DNA from: Cryptomeria japonica
Taxonomy: Eukaryota > Streptophyta > Pinopsida > Cupressales > Cupressaceae
Length of the DNA stretch: 32,500 nt
Direction: 5' to 3'
Assembly (NCBI RefSeq): GCF_030272615.1
Contig: NW_026729179.1
Location: forward strand, 87,501-120,000
Shown: piece by piece, positions 17,856 to 29,999 of the stretch
Position numbering within the stretch: position 1 is the stretch's first letter
Layout: each line of letters begins with the position of its first letter
Notes under the pieces: model-generated
What the model was told of the DNA's origin: nothing
Database searches by the model: none
Seen by the model: only the letters and a program-made list of their open reading frames with translations
Translations under genes and position numbers: made by a program

Positions 17856-19150
17856 CCGCCCTGGTGTGCAGCCCAGGCAAGTTGTGCGCACCAAGGCACC
17901 CACCCTGGCCAAGGTGGGTCACGGGGTGGGTCCTAGGGTGGGTAACGGGGTGGGTACTAAGGTGCGTGCCAAGGTGGGTCATGGGGTGGGTGCCAAGGTG
18001 GGCACCAGGGTGGGTGTGCACCAACCCTAGCCAGGGTAGGTCACGGGGTGGTTGTCGGGGTGGGCGTCAAGGAGCCAAGGTGGGTGGCAAGTAGCCAAGT
18101 TGCGTGCCAAGGTGGGTGTCGGGGTGGGTGCCAAGGATCCAAGGTGGGTGCCAAGGAACCAAGGTGGGTGTCTGGGTGGGTGCCGAGGTGGGAGCCAGGG
18201 TGGGTCCCAAGGTGAGTGCAAAGGTGGGTGCCAGGGTCAAGGTGAGTGCCAATGTGGGTTCCAAGGTGCCAGGGTCAGGGTGAGTGCCAATGTGGGTTCA
18301 AAGGTGCTAAGTTGGGTGCGAGGTTGGGTGCGAGGGTGGGTGGGTGCCAAGGTGTGCTAGGTGGAAGCCCGGGTGGGTCGGCATCCCATGGGTGTCGAGT
18401 TGGGTGCCTGATGGGTGCTTCTTGTCAAGTTTTAGTCGTCGGGACTCATTTCGAGCCTTAGAGGTCGTTTCTTGTCCGGTTGCCCTGTCTTCGACCTGGG
18501 AACCCAATTTTGGTCCTCGGGTCCCATTTTTTTTTGTCTCGCATCCCACTTTTGGCCTGTGGCCTTTTCGGGGTCGATTCTCGTTTTGGGCATCAGAGCA
18601 TGTTTCTTCTCCTAAAACCCAATATTTGTTTATTAAGTCTCGGAACACATTTTTGTTCTCGTGGACCCATCATGGGTCTTGGAACGCATTTGTGGTCCTT
18701 GGGTCCCATTTTGCATCCCGAAACTTGTGTTTTGGTGCTTGATCCCTATTTTGGGTGCCCACCTTGCACCAAGTGCGCACCCGGGGCAAACCGAGCGCCT
18801 TGGTGCACCGGGGCAAGATCGAGCGTGCACCCGAGGCGCCCCGAACATGCACCAAGGTGCACTCGGCCCACATGTGAGCGCAGGTCGTTGCGCCCGAGGT
18901 GGTGTGTGGGCACCGCGTTGCAGACGGGACACTGCACGCACACGACGCCCCGTCCAGGTGCACGCACGTAGGCCGGGCCGGGTGCACACCCGACGCCCTA
19001 GCAAGGTGCGCGCACCCGGGCAGGGCTCACACTTGGCGAACGGGGCGCACTTCGCGAGGGAGGGTGTGCACCTCGACGGGGGTGGGTGGCCGGGGTGGAT
19101 TCGCACGTGGGTCGCGGTTTGCTAAGTACACACTGCGACAAGCTCATAAC

Positions 19151-19270
19151 GGGTGCGATCATACCAGCGTTAGTGCACCGGATCCCATCAGAACTCCGCA
19201 GTTAAGCGCGCTTGGGCCGGAGTAGTACTGGGATGGGTGACCTCCCGGGAAGTCCCGGTGTTGCACCCTT
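19151..19270 (+). rRNA. 5S rDNA: 5S ribosomal RNA gene, copy 2
   Basis: Intact 5S rRNA gene 6034 bp after copy 1. It reads the same as copy 1 except for G instead of A at nt 80 (TACTGGG). The terminal stem and the box A, intermediate element and box C sequences are intact. The 5' flank (TGCGACAAGCTCATAAC before +1) is the same as in the other copies. The 3' flank differs: an uninterrupted run of six T follows CCC. Confidence 0.97.
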
Positions 19271-19281
19271 TTTTAGTTTTT
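19269..19281 (+). terminator. Pol III T-tract terminator of 5S copy 2
   Basis: Six uninterrupted T, then AG, then five T. The first run alone should stop Pol III at the mature 3' end, unlike in copies 1 and 3. Confidence 0.8.
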
Positions 19282-20511
19282 CGCCGGGCGTCGCAATGCT
19301 ATTTGAATAAACCTTTTGCCCGTTTGCGTTCTCGTCGGGGCCGGGCCGGGCCGGGGTGCGCTGCCCGCACTACCGCGCGCGCGGGGGGCGACACCGAGCG
19401 CGCACCCGAGGCGCCCCGAGCACACAGGCCACGGTGCAACCCGGGCGTTGTGCGCGCACCCCGGTGCGCCCGAGGTGCTGCGCGCGCACCCAGGTGAAAT
19501 CGGTGTGCACCTCGGCCAGTGCGCGCTCGGTCGAGTCGCGCACGTTGGCCAAGGTGCACGGTGATGTTTCTTACTCTAAGGTTCCGCACCAGACGCCCGG
19601 GACAGGTGAGCGAAGCTGGGCGGGGCCGGGTGCGCGGCCGGGGCAGGTGCACGCAGCTGGAGAGAGCTTTGGAGCACACCAGAGGTGCGCACCTTGGAGC
19701 ACACTTCGGAGCGCACCAATGATGCGCTCCATTCAAAAGTTTCCTGAAAAGGCAAAAAAAGTTGAGATTATAGAATTTCCCACTTGAGAGATTGTAAAAA
19801 AAAAAAATTTAAAATGAAGGAAACGCGGGTGCCAAGGTGTGCGCGCCCGGGTGCGCAGCCCAGCCAAGGTGTGCGCACCAAGGCGCCCACCCTGGCGAAG
19901 GTGCACGCAAGGTGCGCACCCGAGGCAAACCGGACAATTAACCCAACTTTCGACTTCGCGCGCACCTGCGCACCTTGGAGCGCACTTCGGAGCGCTCCTT
20001 GGTGCGCACCAATCTTGGGCACCTCGGAGTGCACCATGGCGCCCACCAAGGTGCGCACCCGGGGCAAACCGAGCTCCGACTTCGTGCGCACCTTGGAGCG
20101 GACGAAAGGTGCGCACCATGGCGCCCACCAAGGTGCGCAGCCCAGCCAAGGCGTGCGCATCAAGGTGCGCACCCTGGCGAAGGTGCGCACCCGGGGCAAA
20201 CCGAGCTCCGACTTCGTGCGCACCTTGGAGCGCACAAAGGGTGCGCAACCCAGCCAAGGTGTGCGCACCCCGGGCAAACCGAGCTCCGAATCGTGCGCAC
20301 CTTGGAGCACACTTCGGAGCCCTCCTTGGTGCGCACCGATGTTGCGCACCTCGGAGCGCACCCGGGGAAAACAATGCAATTAACCCGACTTTCGACTTCG
20401 TGGGCACCTCGGAGCGCTCTCGGGTTCGCACCTCGGAGCACACCGAGGTGCGCACCTTTGATGCGCTGCCTTCACCAATTTCCAGAAAAGGCAAGAAAAC
20501 ATTGAGAAGGT

Positions 20512-22014
20512 GTGCGCACCGAGGTGCCCACCCTGGCGAAGGTGCACGCGAGGTGCGCACCCGGGGCAAACCGGGCTCCGACTTCGTGCACGCCATGCTG
20601 CGCACCTTGGAGGGCCATGGTGCGCACCTTGGAGCACACTTCGGAGCGCTCAATGGTGCCCAACCCAGCCAAGGTGCCCACCGCGGCGAAGGTGCACGCG
20701 AGGTGCGCACCCGGGGTAAACCGGGCTCCGACTTCGTGCACGCCGCACCTTGGAGCACACTTCGGAGCGCTCCTTGGTGCGCACCAGGGCGCGCAACCCA
20801 GCCGAGGTGCCCACCCCGGCGAAGGTGCACGCGGGGTGCGCACCCGGGGCAAACCGGGCTCCGACTTCGTGCACGCCATGGTGCCCACCGCGGCGAAGGT
20901 GCACGCGAGGTGCGCACCCGGGGCAAACCGGGCTCCGACTTCGTGCACGCCGCACCTTGGAGCACACTTCGGAGCGCTCCTTGGTGCGCACCAGGGCGCG
21001 CAACCCAGCCGAGGTGCCCACCCCAGCGAAGGTGCACGCGAGGTGCGCACCCGGGGCAAACCGGGCTCCGACTTCGTGCACGCCATGGTGCCCACCGCGG
21101 CGAAGGTGCACGCGAGGTGCGCACCCGGGGCAAACCGGGCTCCGACTTCGTGCACGCCATGGTGCCCACCGCGGCGAAGGTGCACGCGAGGTGCGCACCC
21201 GGGGCAAACCGGGCTCCGACTTCGTGCACGCCGCACCTTGGAGCACACTTCGGAGCGCTCCTTGGTGCGCACCATGGTGCCCACCAGGGCGCGCAACCCC
21301 GCCGAAGGTGCACGCGAGGTGCGCACCCGGGGCAAACCGGGCTCCGACTTCGTGCACGCCGCACCTTGGAGCACACTTCGGAGCGCTCCTTGGTGCGCAC
21401 CAGGGCGCGCAACCCCGCCGAAGGTGCACGCGAGGTGCGCACCCGGGGCAAACCGGGCTCCGACTTCGTGCACGCCATGGTGCGCACCAGGGTGCCCACC
21501 GCGGCGAAGGTGCGCACCCGGGGCAAACCGGGCTCCGACTTCGTGCACGCCGCACCTTGGAGCACACTTCGGAGCGCTCCTTGGTGCGCACCAGGGCGCG
21601 CAACCCAGCCGAGGTGCCCACCCCGGCGAAGGTGCACGCGAGGTGCGCACCCGGGGCAAACCGGGCTCCGACTTCGTGCACGCCATGGTGCCCACCGCGG
21701 CGAAGGTGCGCACCCGGGGCAAACCGGGCTAGGACTTCGTGCACGCCGCACCTTGGAGCACACTTCGGAGCGCTCCTTGGTGCGCACCATGGTGCCCACC
21801 AGGCCGCGCAACCCAGCCAAGGTGTGCGCACCAAGGTGCACGCGAGGTGCGCACCCGGGGCAAACCGGGGTCCGGCTTCGTGCACGCCGCACCTTGGAGC
21901 ACACATCGGGGCGCTCCCGGGTTCGCACCGGCGTTGCGCACCGTGGTGGGCACCTCGGAGCGCACCGTGGTGGGCACCTCGGAGCACACCAAGGTGGGCA
22001 GCGAGGTGCGCACC
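20512..22014. repeat. GC-rich subrepeats, unit 2 (one extra 74-bp copy)
   Basis: Same array as in unit 1, but the 74-bp module is present in direct duplicate at 21081-21154 and 21155-21228, where units 1 and 3 have one. This accounts for 74 of the 75 extra bases of unit 2. Confidence 0.93.
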
Positions 22015-23964
22015 TTTGATGCGATGCCTTCACTAATTTCCATAAAAGGCAAAAGAAAACGAGATTTTAAAATTTCCGTTTTGAAAGATAGTGAGAAAAA
22101 GGGAATGCTGGTGCCATCTTGAGCCCGCCCTGGTGCGCAGCCCAGCCAAGGTGTGCGCACCAAGGTGCCCACCCTGGCGAAGGTGCGCGCCCGGGCAATT
22201 AACCCAACTTCCAACTTCGCGCGCGCCAGGGTGGGAGCGCACCCAACAACCGGGCCTGGGAAGAGCCAATGCGAGAAACCCCACCAAACGCTCTGACAAA
22301 AAAAGAGGGGGCGCTCCAGTAACCCCGCTTCGGAGCGCACCCTGGGCAAACCCAGCCAGGGTGCCCACCCCGGCCAAGGTGCAGGCGAGGTGCGCACCCG
22401 GGGCAAACCGGGCTCCGACAACGTGCACGCCGCACCTTGGAGCACACTTCGTAGCGCTCCCGGGTGCGCACCTCAGAGCACACCAAGGTGGGCAGCGAGG
22501 TGCGCACCTTTGATGCGCTGCCTTCACTAATTTCCAGAAAAGGCAAAAAAAAGAGGAGATTTTAAAATTTCCGTTTTGAAAGATAGTGAAAAAAACGGAA
22601 CGCGGGTGCCATCTTGAGCCCGCCCTGGTGCACAGCCCAGGTAAGGTGCCCACCCTGGCAAAGGTGCGCACCCGGGCAATTAACCCTACTTCCGACTTCG
22701 TGCGCGCCAGGGTGGCAACCGGGCCTGGGAAGAGCCAATGCGAGAAACCCCACCAAACGCTCCGACAAAAAAAGAGGCGGCGCTCCAATAACCCCGCTTC
22801 GGAGCGCAGCCGGGGCAAACCCAGCCAAGGTGCCCACCCCGACGAAGGTGCACGCGAGGTGCGCACCCGGGGCAAACCGGGCTCCGACAACGTGCACGCA
22901 GCACCTTGGAGCACACTTCGAAGCACTCCCGGGTGCCCACCGGCGTTGCGCACCGTGGTGGGCAGCGAGGTGCGCACCTTTGATGCGCTGCCTTCACTAA
23001 TTTCCAGAAAAGGCAAAAAAAAATGAGATTTTAAAATTTCCGTTTTGAAAGATAGTGAAAAAAACGGAACGCGGGTGCCATCTTGAGCCCGCCCTGGTGC
23101 GCAGCCCAGGCAAGGCATGCGCACCAAGGTGCCCACCCGCGGTGCACACCCGGGGCAAACCGGGCTCCGACTTCGTGCAGGCCGCACCTTGGAGCACACT
23201 TCGGAGCGCTCCTTGGTGCGCACCATGGTGCCCACCAGGGCGCACCCGGGGCAAACCGGGCTCCGACTTCGTGCACGCCGCACCTTGGAGCACACATCGG
23301 AGCGCTCCCAGGTTCGCACCAGCGTTGCGCACCTTTGATGCGCTGCCTTCACTAATTTCCAGAAAAGGCAAAAAAAAACGATATTTTAAAATTTCCGTTC
23401 TGAAAGATAGTGAAAAAAACGGAACGCGGGTGCCATCTTGAGCCCTTCCTGGTGCGCAGCCCAGGCAAGTTGTGCGCACCAAGGTGCCCACCCTGGCGGA
23501 GGTGCGCGCCCGGGGCAAACCGGGCTCCGACTTCGTGCACTGCATGGTGCCCACCAAGGCGCGCAACCCAGCCAAGGTGCCCACCGCAGCGAAGGTGCAC
23601 GCGAGGTGCGCACCCGAGGTGCACACCCGGGGCAAACCGAGCTCCGACTTCGTGCACGCCGCACCTTGGAGCACACTTCAGAGCGCTCCTTGGTGCGCAC
23701 CAGGGCGCGCAACCCAGCCAAGGTGCTCACCCCGGCGAAGGTGCACGCGAGGTGCGCACCCGGGGCAAGCCGGGCTCGGACTTCGTGCACGCCGCACCTT
23801 GGAGCACACATCGGAGCGCTCCCGGGTTCGCACCAGCATTGCGCACCTTTGATGCGCTGCCTTCACTAATTTCCAGAAAAGGCAAAAAAAAAAAAAAAAC
23901 GAGATTTTAAAATTTCCGTTTTGAAAGATAGTGAAAAAAACGGAACGCGGGTGCCATCTTGAGC
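22015..23964. repeat. Ladder of five A-rich modules, unit 2
   Basis: Same five-module ladder. A-run lengths differ slightly from unit 1: one more A near 23015 and A16 instead of A17 near 23884. The first module has AAAAGAAAACGAG instead of an uninterrupted A run. Confidence 0.92.
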
Positions 23965-25259
23965 CCGCCCTGGTGTGCAGCCCAGGCAAGTTGTGCGCAC
24001 CAAGGCACCCACCCTGGCCAAGGTGGGTCACGGGGTGGGTCCTAGGGTGGGTAACGGGGTGGGTACTAAGGTGCGTGCCAAGGTGGGTCATGGGGTGGGT
24101 GCCAAGGTGGGCACCAGGGTGGGTGTGCACCAACCCTAGCCAGGGTAGGTCACGGGGTGGTTGTCGGGGTGGGCGTCAAGGAGCCAAGGTGGGTGGCAAG
24201 TAGCCAAGTTGCGTGCCAAGGTGGGTGTCGGGGTGGGTGCCAAGGATCCAAGGTGGGTGCCAAGGAACCAAGGTGGGTGTCTGGGTGGGTGCCGAGGTGG
24301 GAGCCAGGGTGGGTCCCAAGGTGAGTGCAAAGGTGGGTGCCAGGGTCAAGGTGAGTGCCAATGTGGGTTCCAAGGTGCCAGGGTCAGGGTGAGTGCCAAT
24401 GTGGGTTCAAAGGTGCTAAGTTGGGTGCGAGGTTGGGTGCGAGGGTGGGTGGGTGCCAAGGTGTGCTAGGTGGAAGCCCGGGTGGGTCGGCATCCCATGG
24501 GTGTCGAGTTGGGTGCCTGATGGGTGCTTCTTGTCAAGTTTTAGTCGTCGGGACTCATTTCGAGCCTTAGAGGTCGTTTCTTGTCCGGTTGCCCTGTCTT
24601 CGACCTGGGAACCCAATTTTGGTCCTCGGGTCCCATTTTTTTTTGTCTCGCATCCCACTTTTGGCCTGTGGCCTTTTCGGGGTCGATTCTCGTTTTGGGC
24701 ATCAGAGCATGTTTCTTCTCCTAAAACCCAATATTTGTTTATTAAGTCTCGGAACACATTTTTGTTCTCGTGGACCCATCATGGGTCTTGGAACGCATTT
24801 GTGGTCCTTGGGTCCCATTTTGCATCCCGAAACTTGTGTTTTGGTGCTTGATCCCTATTTTGGGTGCCCACCTTGCACCAAGTGCGCACCCGGGGCAAAC
24901 CGAGCGCCTTGGTGCACCGGGGCAAGATCGAGCGTGCACCCGAGGCGCCCCGAACATGCACCAAGGTGCACTCGGCCCACATGTGAGCGCAGGTCGTTGC
25001 GCCCGAGGTGGTGTGTGGGCACCGCGTTGCAGACGGGACACTGCACGCACACGACGCCCCGTCCAGGTGCACGCACGTAGGCCGGGCCGGGTGCACACCC
25101 GACGCCCTAGCAAGGTGCGCGCACCCGGGCAGGGCTCACACTTGGCGAACGGGGCGCACTTCGCGAGGGAGGGTGTGCACCTCGACGGGGGTGGGTGGCC
25201 GGGGTGGATTCGCACGTGGGTCGCGGTTTGCTAAGTACACACTGCGACAAGCTCATAAC

Positions 25260-25379
25260 GGGTGCGATCATACCAGCGTTAGTGCACCGGATCCCATCAG
25301 AACTCCGCAGTTAAGCGCGCTTGGGCCGGAGTAGTACTGGGATGGGTGACCTCCCGGGAAGTCCCGGTGTTGCACCCTT
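25260..25379 (+). rRNA. 5S rDNA: 5S ribosomal RNA gene, copy 3
   Basis: Intact 5S rRNA gene 6109 bp after copy 2; the longer spacing reflects an extra 74-bp subrepeat in the preceding unit. The coding sequence matches copy 2, with G at nt 80. All internal control regions are intact. The 3' T tract is interrupted by C, as in copy 1. Confidence 0.97.
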
Positions 25380-25390
25380 TCTTAGTTTTT
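25378..25390 (+). terminator. Pol III T-tract terminator of 5S copy 3
   Basis: TTTCTTAGTTTTT, identical to copy 1: a weak interrupted first tract followed by a T5 backup at 25386-25390. Confidence 0.75.
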
Positions 25391-26620
25391 CGCCGGGCGT
25401 CGCAATGCTATTTGAATAAACCTTTTGCCCGTTTGCGTTCTCGTCGGGGCCGGGCCGGGCCGGGGTGCGCTGCCCGCACTACCGCGCGCGCGGGGGGCGA
25501 CACCGAGCGCGCACCCGAGGCGCCCCGAGCACACAGGCCACGGTGCAACCCGGGCATTGTGCGCGCACCCCGGTGCGCCCGAGGTGCTGCGCGCGCACCC
25601 AGGTGAAATCGGTGTGCACCTCGGCCAGTGCGCGCTCGGTCGAGTCGCGCACGTTGGCCAAGGTGCACGGTGATGTTTCTTACTCTAAGGTTCCGCACCA
25701 GACGCCCGGGACAGGTGAGCGAAGCTGGGCGGGGCCGGGTGCGCGGCCGGGGCAGGTGCACGCAGCTGGAGAGAGCTTTGGAGCACACCAGAGGTGCGCA
25801 CCTTGGAGCACACTTCGGAGCGCACCAATGATGCGCTCCATTCAAAAGTTTCCTGAAAAGGCAAAAAAAGTTGAGATTATAGAATTTCCCACTTGAGAGA
25901 TTGTAAAAAAAAAAAATTTAAAATGAAGGAAACGCGGGTGCCAAGGTGTGCGCGCCCGGGTGCGCAGCCCAGCCAAGGTGTGCGCACCAAGGCGCCCACC
26001 CTGGCGAAGGTGCACGCAAGGTGCGCACCCGAGGCAAACCGGACAATTAACCCAACTTTCGACTTCGCGCGCACCTGCGCACCTTGGAGCGCACTTCGGA
26101 GCGCTCCTTGGTGCGCACCAATCTTGGGCACCTCGGAGTGCACCATGGCGCCCACCAAGGTGCGCACCCGGGGCAAACCGAGCTCCGACTTCGTGCGCAC
26201 CTTGGAGCGCACGAAAGGTGCGCACCATGGCGCCCACCAAGGTGCGCAGCCCAGCCAAGGCGTGCGCATCAAGGTGCGCACCCTGGCGAAGGTGCGCACC
26301 CGGGGCAAACCGAGCTCCGACTTCGTGCGCACCTTGGAGCGCACAAAGGGTGCGCAACCCAGCCAAGGTGTGCGCACCCCGGGCAAACCGAGCTCCGAAT
26401 CGTGCGCACCTTGGAGCACACTTCGGAGCCCTCCTTGGTGCGCACCGATGTTGCGCACCTCGGAGCGCACCCGGGGAAAACAATGCAATTAACCCGACTT
26501 TCGACTTCGTGGGCACCTCGGAGCGCTCTCGGGTTCGCACCTCGGAGCACACCGAGGTGCGCACCTTTGATGCGCTGCCTTCACCAATTTCCAGAAAAGG
26601 CAAGAAAACATTGAGAAGGT

Positions 26621-28049
26621 GTGCGCACCGAGGTGCCCACCCTGGCGAAGGTGCACGCGAGGTGCGCACCCGGGGCAAACCGGGCTCCGACTTCGTGCAC
26701 GCCATGCTGCGCACCTTGGAGGGCCATGGTGCGCACCTTGGAGCACACTTCGGAGCGCTCAATGGTGCCCAACCCAGCCAAGGTGCCCACCGCGGCGAAG
26801 GTGCACGCGAGGTGCGCACCCGGGGCAAACCGGGCTCCGACTTCGTGCACGCCGCACCTTGGAGCACACTTCGGAGCGCTCCTTGGTGCGCACCAGGGCG
26901 CGCAACCCAGCCGAGGTGCCCACCCCGGCGAAGGTGCACGCGGGGTGCGCACCCGGGGCAAACCGGGCTCCGACTTCGTGCACGCCATGGTGCCCACCGC
27001 GGCGAAGGTGCACGCGAGGTGCGCACCCGGGGCAAACCGGGCTCCGACTTCGTGCACGCCGCACCTTGGAGCACACTTCGGAGCGCTCCTTGGTGCGCAC
27101 CAGGGCGCGCAACCCAGCCGAGGTGCCCACCCCGGCGAAGGTGCACGCGAGGTGCGCACCCGGGGCAAACCAGGCTCCGACTTCGTGCACGCCATGGTGC
27201 CCACCGCGGCGAAGGTGCACGCGAGGTGCGCACCCGGGGCAAACCGGGCTCCGACTTCGTGCACGCCGCACCTTGGAGCACACTTCGGAGCGCTCCTTGG
27301 TGCGCACCATGGTGCCCACCAGGGCGCGCAACCCCGCCGAAGGTGCACGCGAGGTGCGCACCCGGGGCAAACCGGGCTCCGACTTCGTGCACGCCGCACC
27401 TTGGAGCACACTTCGGAGCGCTCCTTGGTGCGCACCAGGGCGCGCAACCCCGCCGAAGGTGCACGCGAGGTGCGCACCCGGGGCAAACCGGGCTCCGACT
27501 TCGTGCACGCCATGGTGCGCACCAGGGTGCCCACCGCGGCGAAGGTGCGCACCCGGGGCAAACCGGGCTCCGACTTCGTGCACGCCGCACCTTGGAGCAC
27601 ACTTCGGAGCGCTCCTTGGTGCGCACCAGGGCGCGCAACCCAGCCGAGGTGCCCACCCCGGCGAAGGTGCACGCGAGGTGCGCACCCGGGGCAAACCGGG
27701 CTCCGACTTCGTGCACGCCATGGTGCCCACCGCGGCGAAGGTGCGCACCCGGGGCAAACCGGGCTAGGACTTCGTGCACGCCGCACCTTGGAGCACACTT
27801 TGGAGCGCTCCTTGGTGCGCACCATGGTGCCCACCAGGCCGCGCAACCCAGCCAAGGTGTGCGCACCAAGGTGCACGCGAGGTGCGCACCCGGGGCAAAC
27901 CGGGGTCCGGCTTCGTGCACGCCGCACCTTGGAGCACACATCGGGGCGCTCCCGGGTTCGCACCGGCGTTGCGCACCGTGGTGGGCACCTCGGAGCGCAC
28001 CGTGGTGGGCACCTCGGAGCACACCAAGGTGGGCAGCGAGGTGCGCACC
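26621..28049. repeat. GC-rich subrepeats, unit 3
   Basis: Same arrangement and copy number as in unit 1. A private G to A change gives AAACCAGGCTCC near 27168. Confidence 0.93.
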
Positions 28050-29999
28050 TTTGATGCGATGCCTTCACTAATTTCCATAAAAGGCAAAAAAAAACGAGAT
28101 TTTAAAATTTCCGTTTTGAAAGATAGTGAGAAAAAGGGAATGCTGGTGCCATCTTGAGCCCGCCCTGGTGCGCAGCCCAGCCAAGGTGTGCGCACCAAGG
28201 TGCCCACCCTGGCGAAGGTGCGCGCCCGGGCAATTAACCCAACTTCCAACTTCGCGCGCGCCAGGGTGGGAGCGCACCCAACAACCGGGCCTGGGAAGAG
28301 CCAATGCGAGAAACCCCACCAAACGCTCTGACAAAAAAAGAGGGGGCGCTCCAGTAACCCCGCTTCGGAGCGCACCCTGGGCAAACCCAGCCAGGGTGCC
28401 CACCCCGGCCAAGGTGCAGGCGAGGTGCGCACCCGGGGCAAACCGGGCTCCGACAACGTGCACGCCGCACCTTGGAGCACACTTCGTAGCGCTCCCGGGT
28501 GCGCACCTCAGAGCACACCAAGGTGGGCAGCGAGGTGCGCACCTTTGATGCGCTGCCTTCACTAATTTCCAGAAAAGGCAAAAAAAAGAGGAGATTTTAA
28601 AATTTCCGTTTTGAAAGATAGTGAAAAAAACGGAACGCGGGTGCCATCTTGAGCCCGCCCTGGTGCACAGCCCAGGTAAGGTGCCCACCCTGGCAAAGGT
28701 GCGCACCCGGGCAATTAACCCTACTTCCGACTTCGTGCGCGCCAGGGTGGCAACCGGGCCTGGGAAGAGCCAATGCGAGAAACCCCACCAAACGCTCCGA
28801 CAAAAAAAGAGGCGGCGCTCCAATAACCCCGCTTCGGAGCGCAGCCGGGGCAAACCCAGCCAAGGTGCCCACCCCGACGAAGGTGCACGCGAGGTGCGCA
28901 CCCGGGGCAAACCGGGCTCCGACAACGTGCACGCAGCACCTTGGAGCACACTTCGAAGCACTCCCGGGTGCCCACCGGCGTTGCGCACCGTGGTGGGCAG
29001 CGAGGTGCGCACCTTTGATGCGCTGCCTTCACTAATTTCCAGAAAAGGCAAAAAAAAATGAGATTTTAAAATTTCCGTTTTGAAAGATAGTGAAAAAAAC
29101 GGAACGCGGGTGCCATCTTGAGCCCGCCCTGGTGCGCAGCCCAGGCAAGGCATGCGCACCAAGGTGCCCACCCGCGGTGCACGCCCGGGGCAAACCGGGC
29201 TCCGACTTCGTGCAGGCCGCACCTTGGAGCACACTTCGGAGCGCTCCTTGGTGCGCACCATGGTGCCCACCAGGGCGCACCCGGGGCAAACCGGGCTCCG
29301 ACTTCGTGCACGCCGCACCTTGGAGCACACATCGGAGCGCTCCCAGGTTCGCACCAGCGTTGCGCACCTTTGATGCGCTGCCTTCACTAATTTCCAGAAA
29401 AGGCAAAAAAAAACGATATTTTAAAATTTCCGTTCTGAAAGATAGTGAAAAAAACGGAACGCGGGTGCCATCTTGAGCCCTTCCTGGTGCGCAGCCCAGG
29501 CAAGTTGTGCGCACCAAGGTGCCCACCCTGGCGGAGGTGCGCGCCCGGGGCAAACCGGGCTCCGACTTCGTGCACTGCATGGTGCCCACCAAGGCGCGCA
29601 ACCCAGCCAAGGTGCCCACCGCAGCGAAGGTGCACACGAGGTGCGCACCCGAGGTGCACACCCGGGGCAAACCGAGCTCCGACTTCGTGCACGCCGCACC
29701 TTGGAGCACACTTCAGAGCGCTCCTTGGTGCGCACCAGGGCGCGCAACCCAGCCAAGGTGCTCACCCCGGCGAAGGTGCACGCGAGGTGCGCACCCGGGG
29801 CAAGCCGGGCTCGGACTTCGTGCACGCCGCACCTTGGAGCACACATCGGAGCGCTCCCGGGTTCGCACCAGCATTGCGCACCTTTGATGCGCTGCCTTCA
29901 CTAATTTCCAGAAAAGGCAAAAAAAAAAAAAAAACGAGATTTTAAAATTTCCGTTTTGAAAGATAGTGAAAAAAACGGAACGCGGGTGCCATCTTGAGC
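28050..29999. repeat. Ladder of five A-rich modules, unit 3
   Basis: Same ladder. The first module has the uninterrupted A run of unit 1, while later A-run lengths match unit 2. CACACGAGG near 29633 is a private change. Confidence 0.92.

Larger units (their letters stand above)
11863..17896 (+). repeat. 6-kb 5S-bearing tandem unit 1 (6034 bp)
   Basis: First of the direct repeats that fill the right two-thirds of the window. Order inside the unit: G-rich GGTGGGTGCC minisatellite (11863-12390), AT-richer segment (12391-12725), GC-rich 5S upstream region, 5S gene, 5S downstream region, first A-rich island (13685-13800), GC-rich subrepeats (13800-15905) and a ladder of five A-rich modules (15906-17855). 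The left edge is where similarity with the later units begins, at CACCCACCCTGGCCAAGG. It lies inside a longer minisatellite that continues leftwards to about 10650, so the amplified unit captured part of that array. The unit joins the next one head to tail. Corresponding sites in unit 2 lie 6034 bp later up to the 5S gene, in unit 3 12143 bp later, and in unit 4 18178 bp later. Confidence 0.96.
17897..24005 (+). repeat. 6-kb 5S-bearing tandem unit 2 (6109 bp)
   Basis: Direct repeat of unit 1 with the same internal order. The net 75-bp excess is fully explained by four indels: one extra 74-bp subrepeat near 21081-21228, a G6 instead of G5 tract at about 19383, one more A in the tract near 23015, and one fewer A in the long tract near 23884. 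Substitutions include C to G at 20101 in an otherwise conserved GGAGCGCACG context. Confidence 0.96.

Noticed and set aside
13698-22033. Very long open frames (up to about 770 codons) on both strands across the 5S-bearing units
   Set aside because: They overlap one another in several frames on both strands, consist of short Ala/Pro/Arg/Cys/His-rich repeats, recur with the DNA repeat and change frame when a 74-bp module is added. They reflect GC-rich, stop-poor tandem repeats, not genes.
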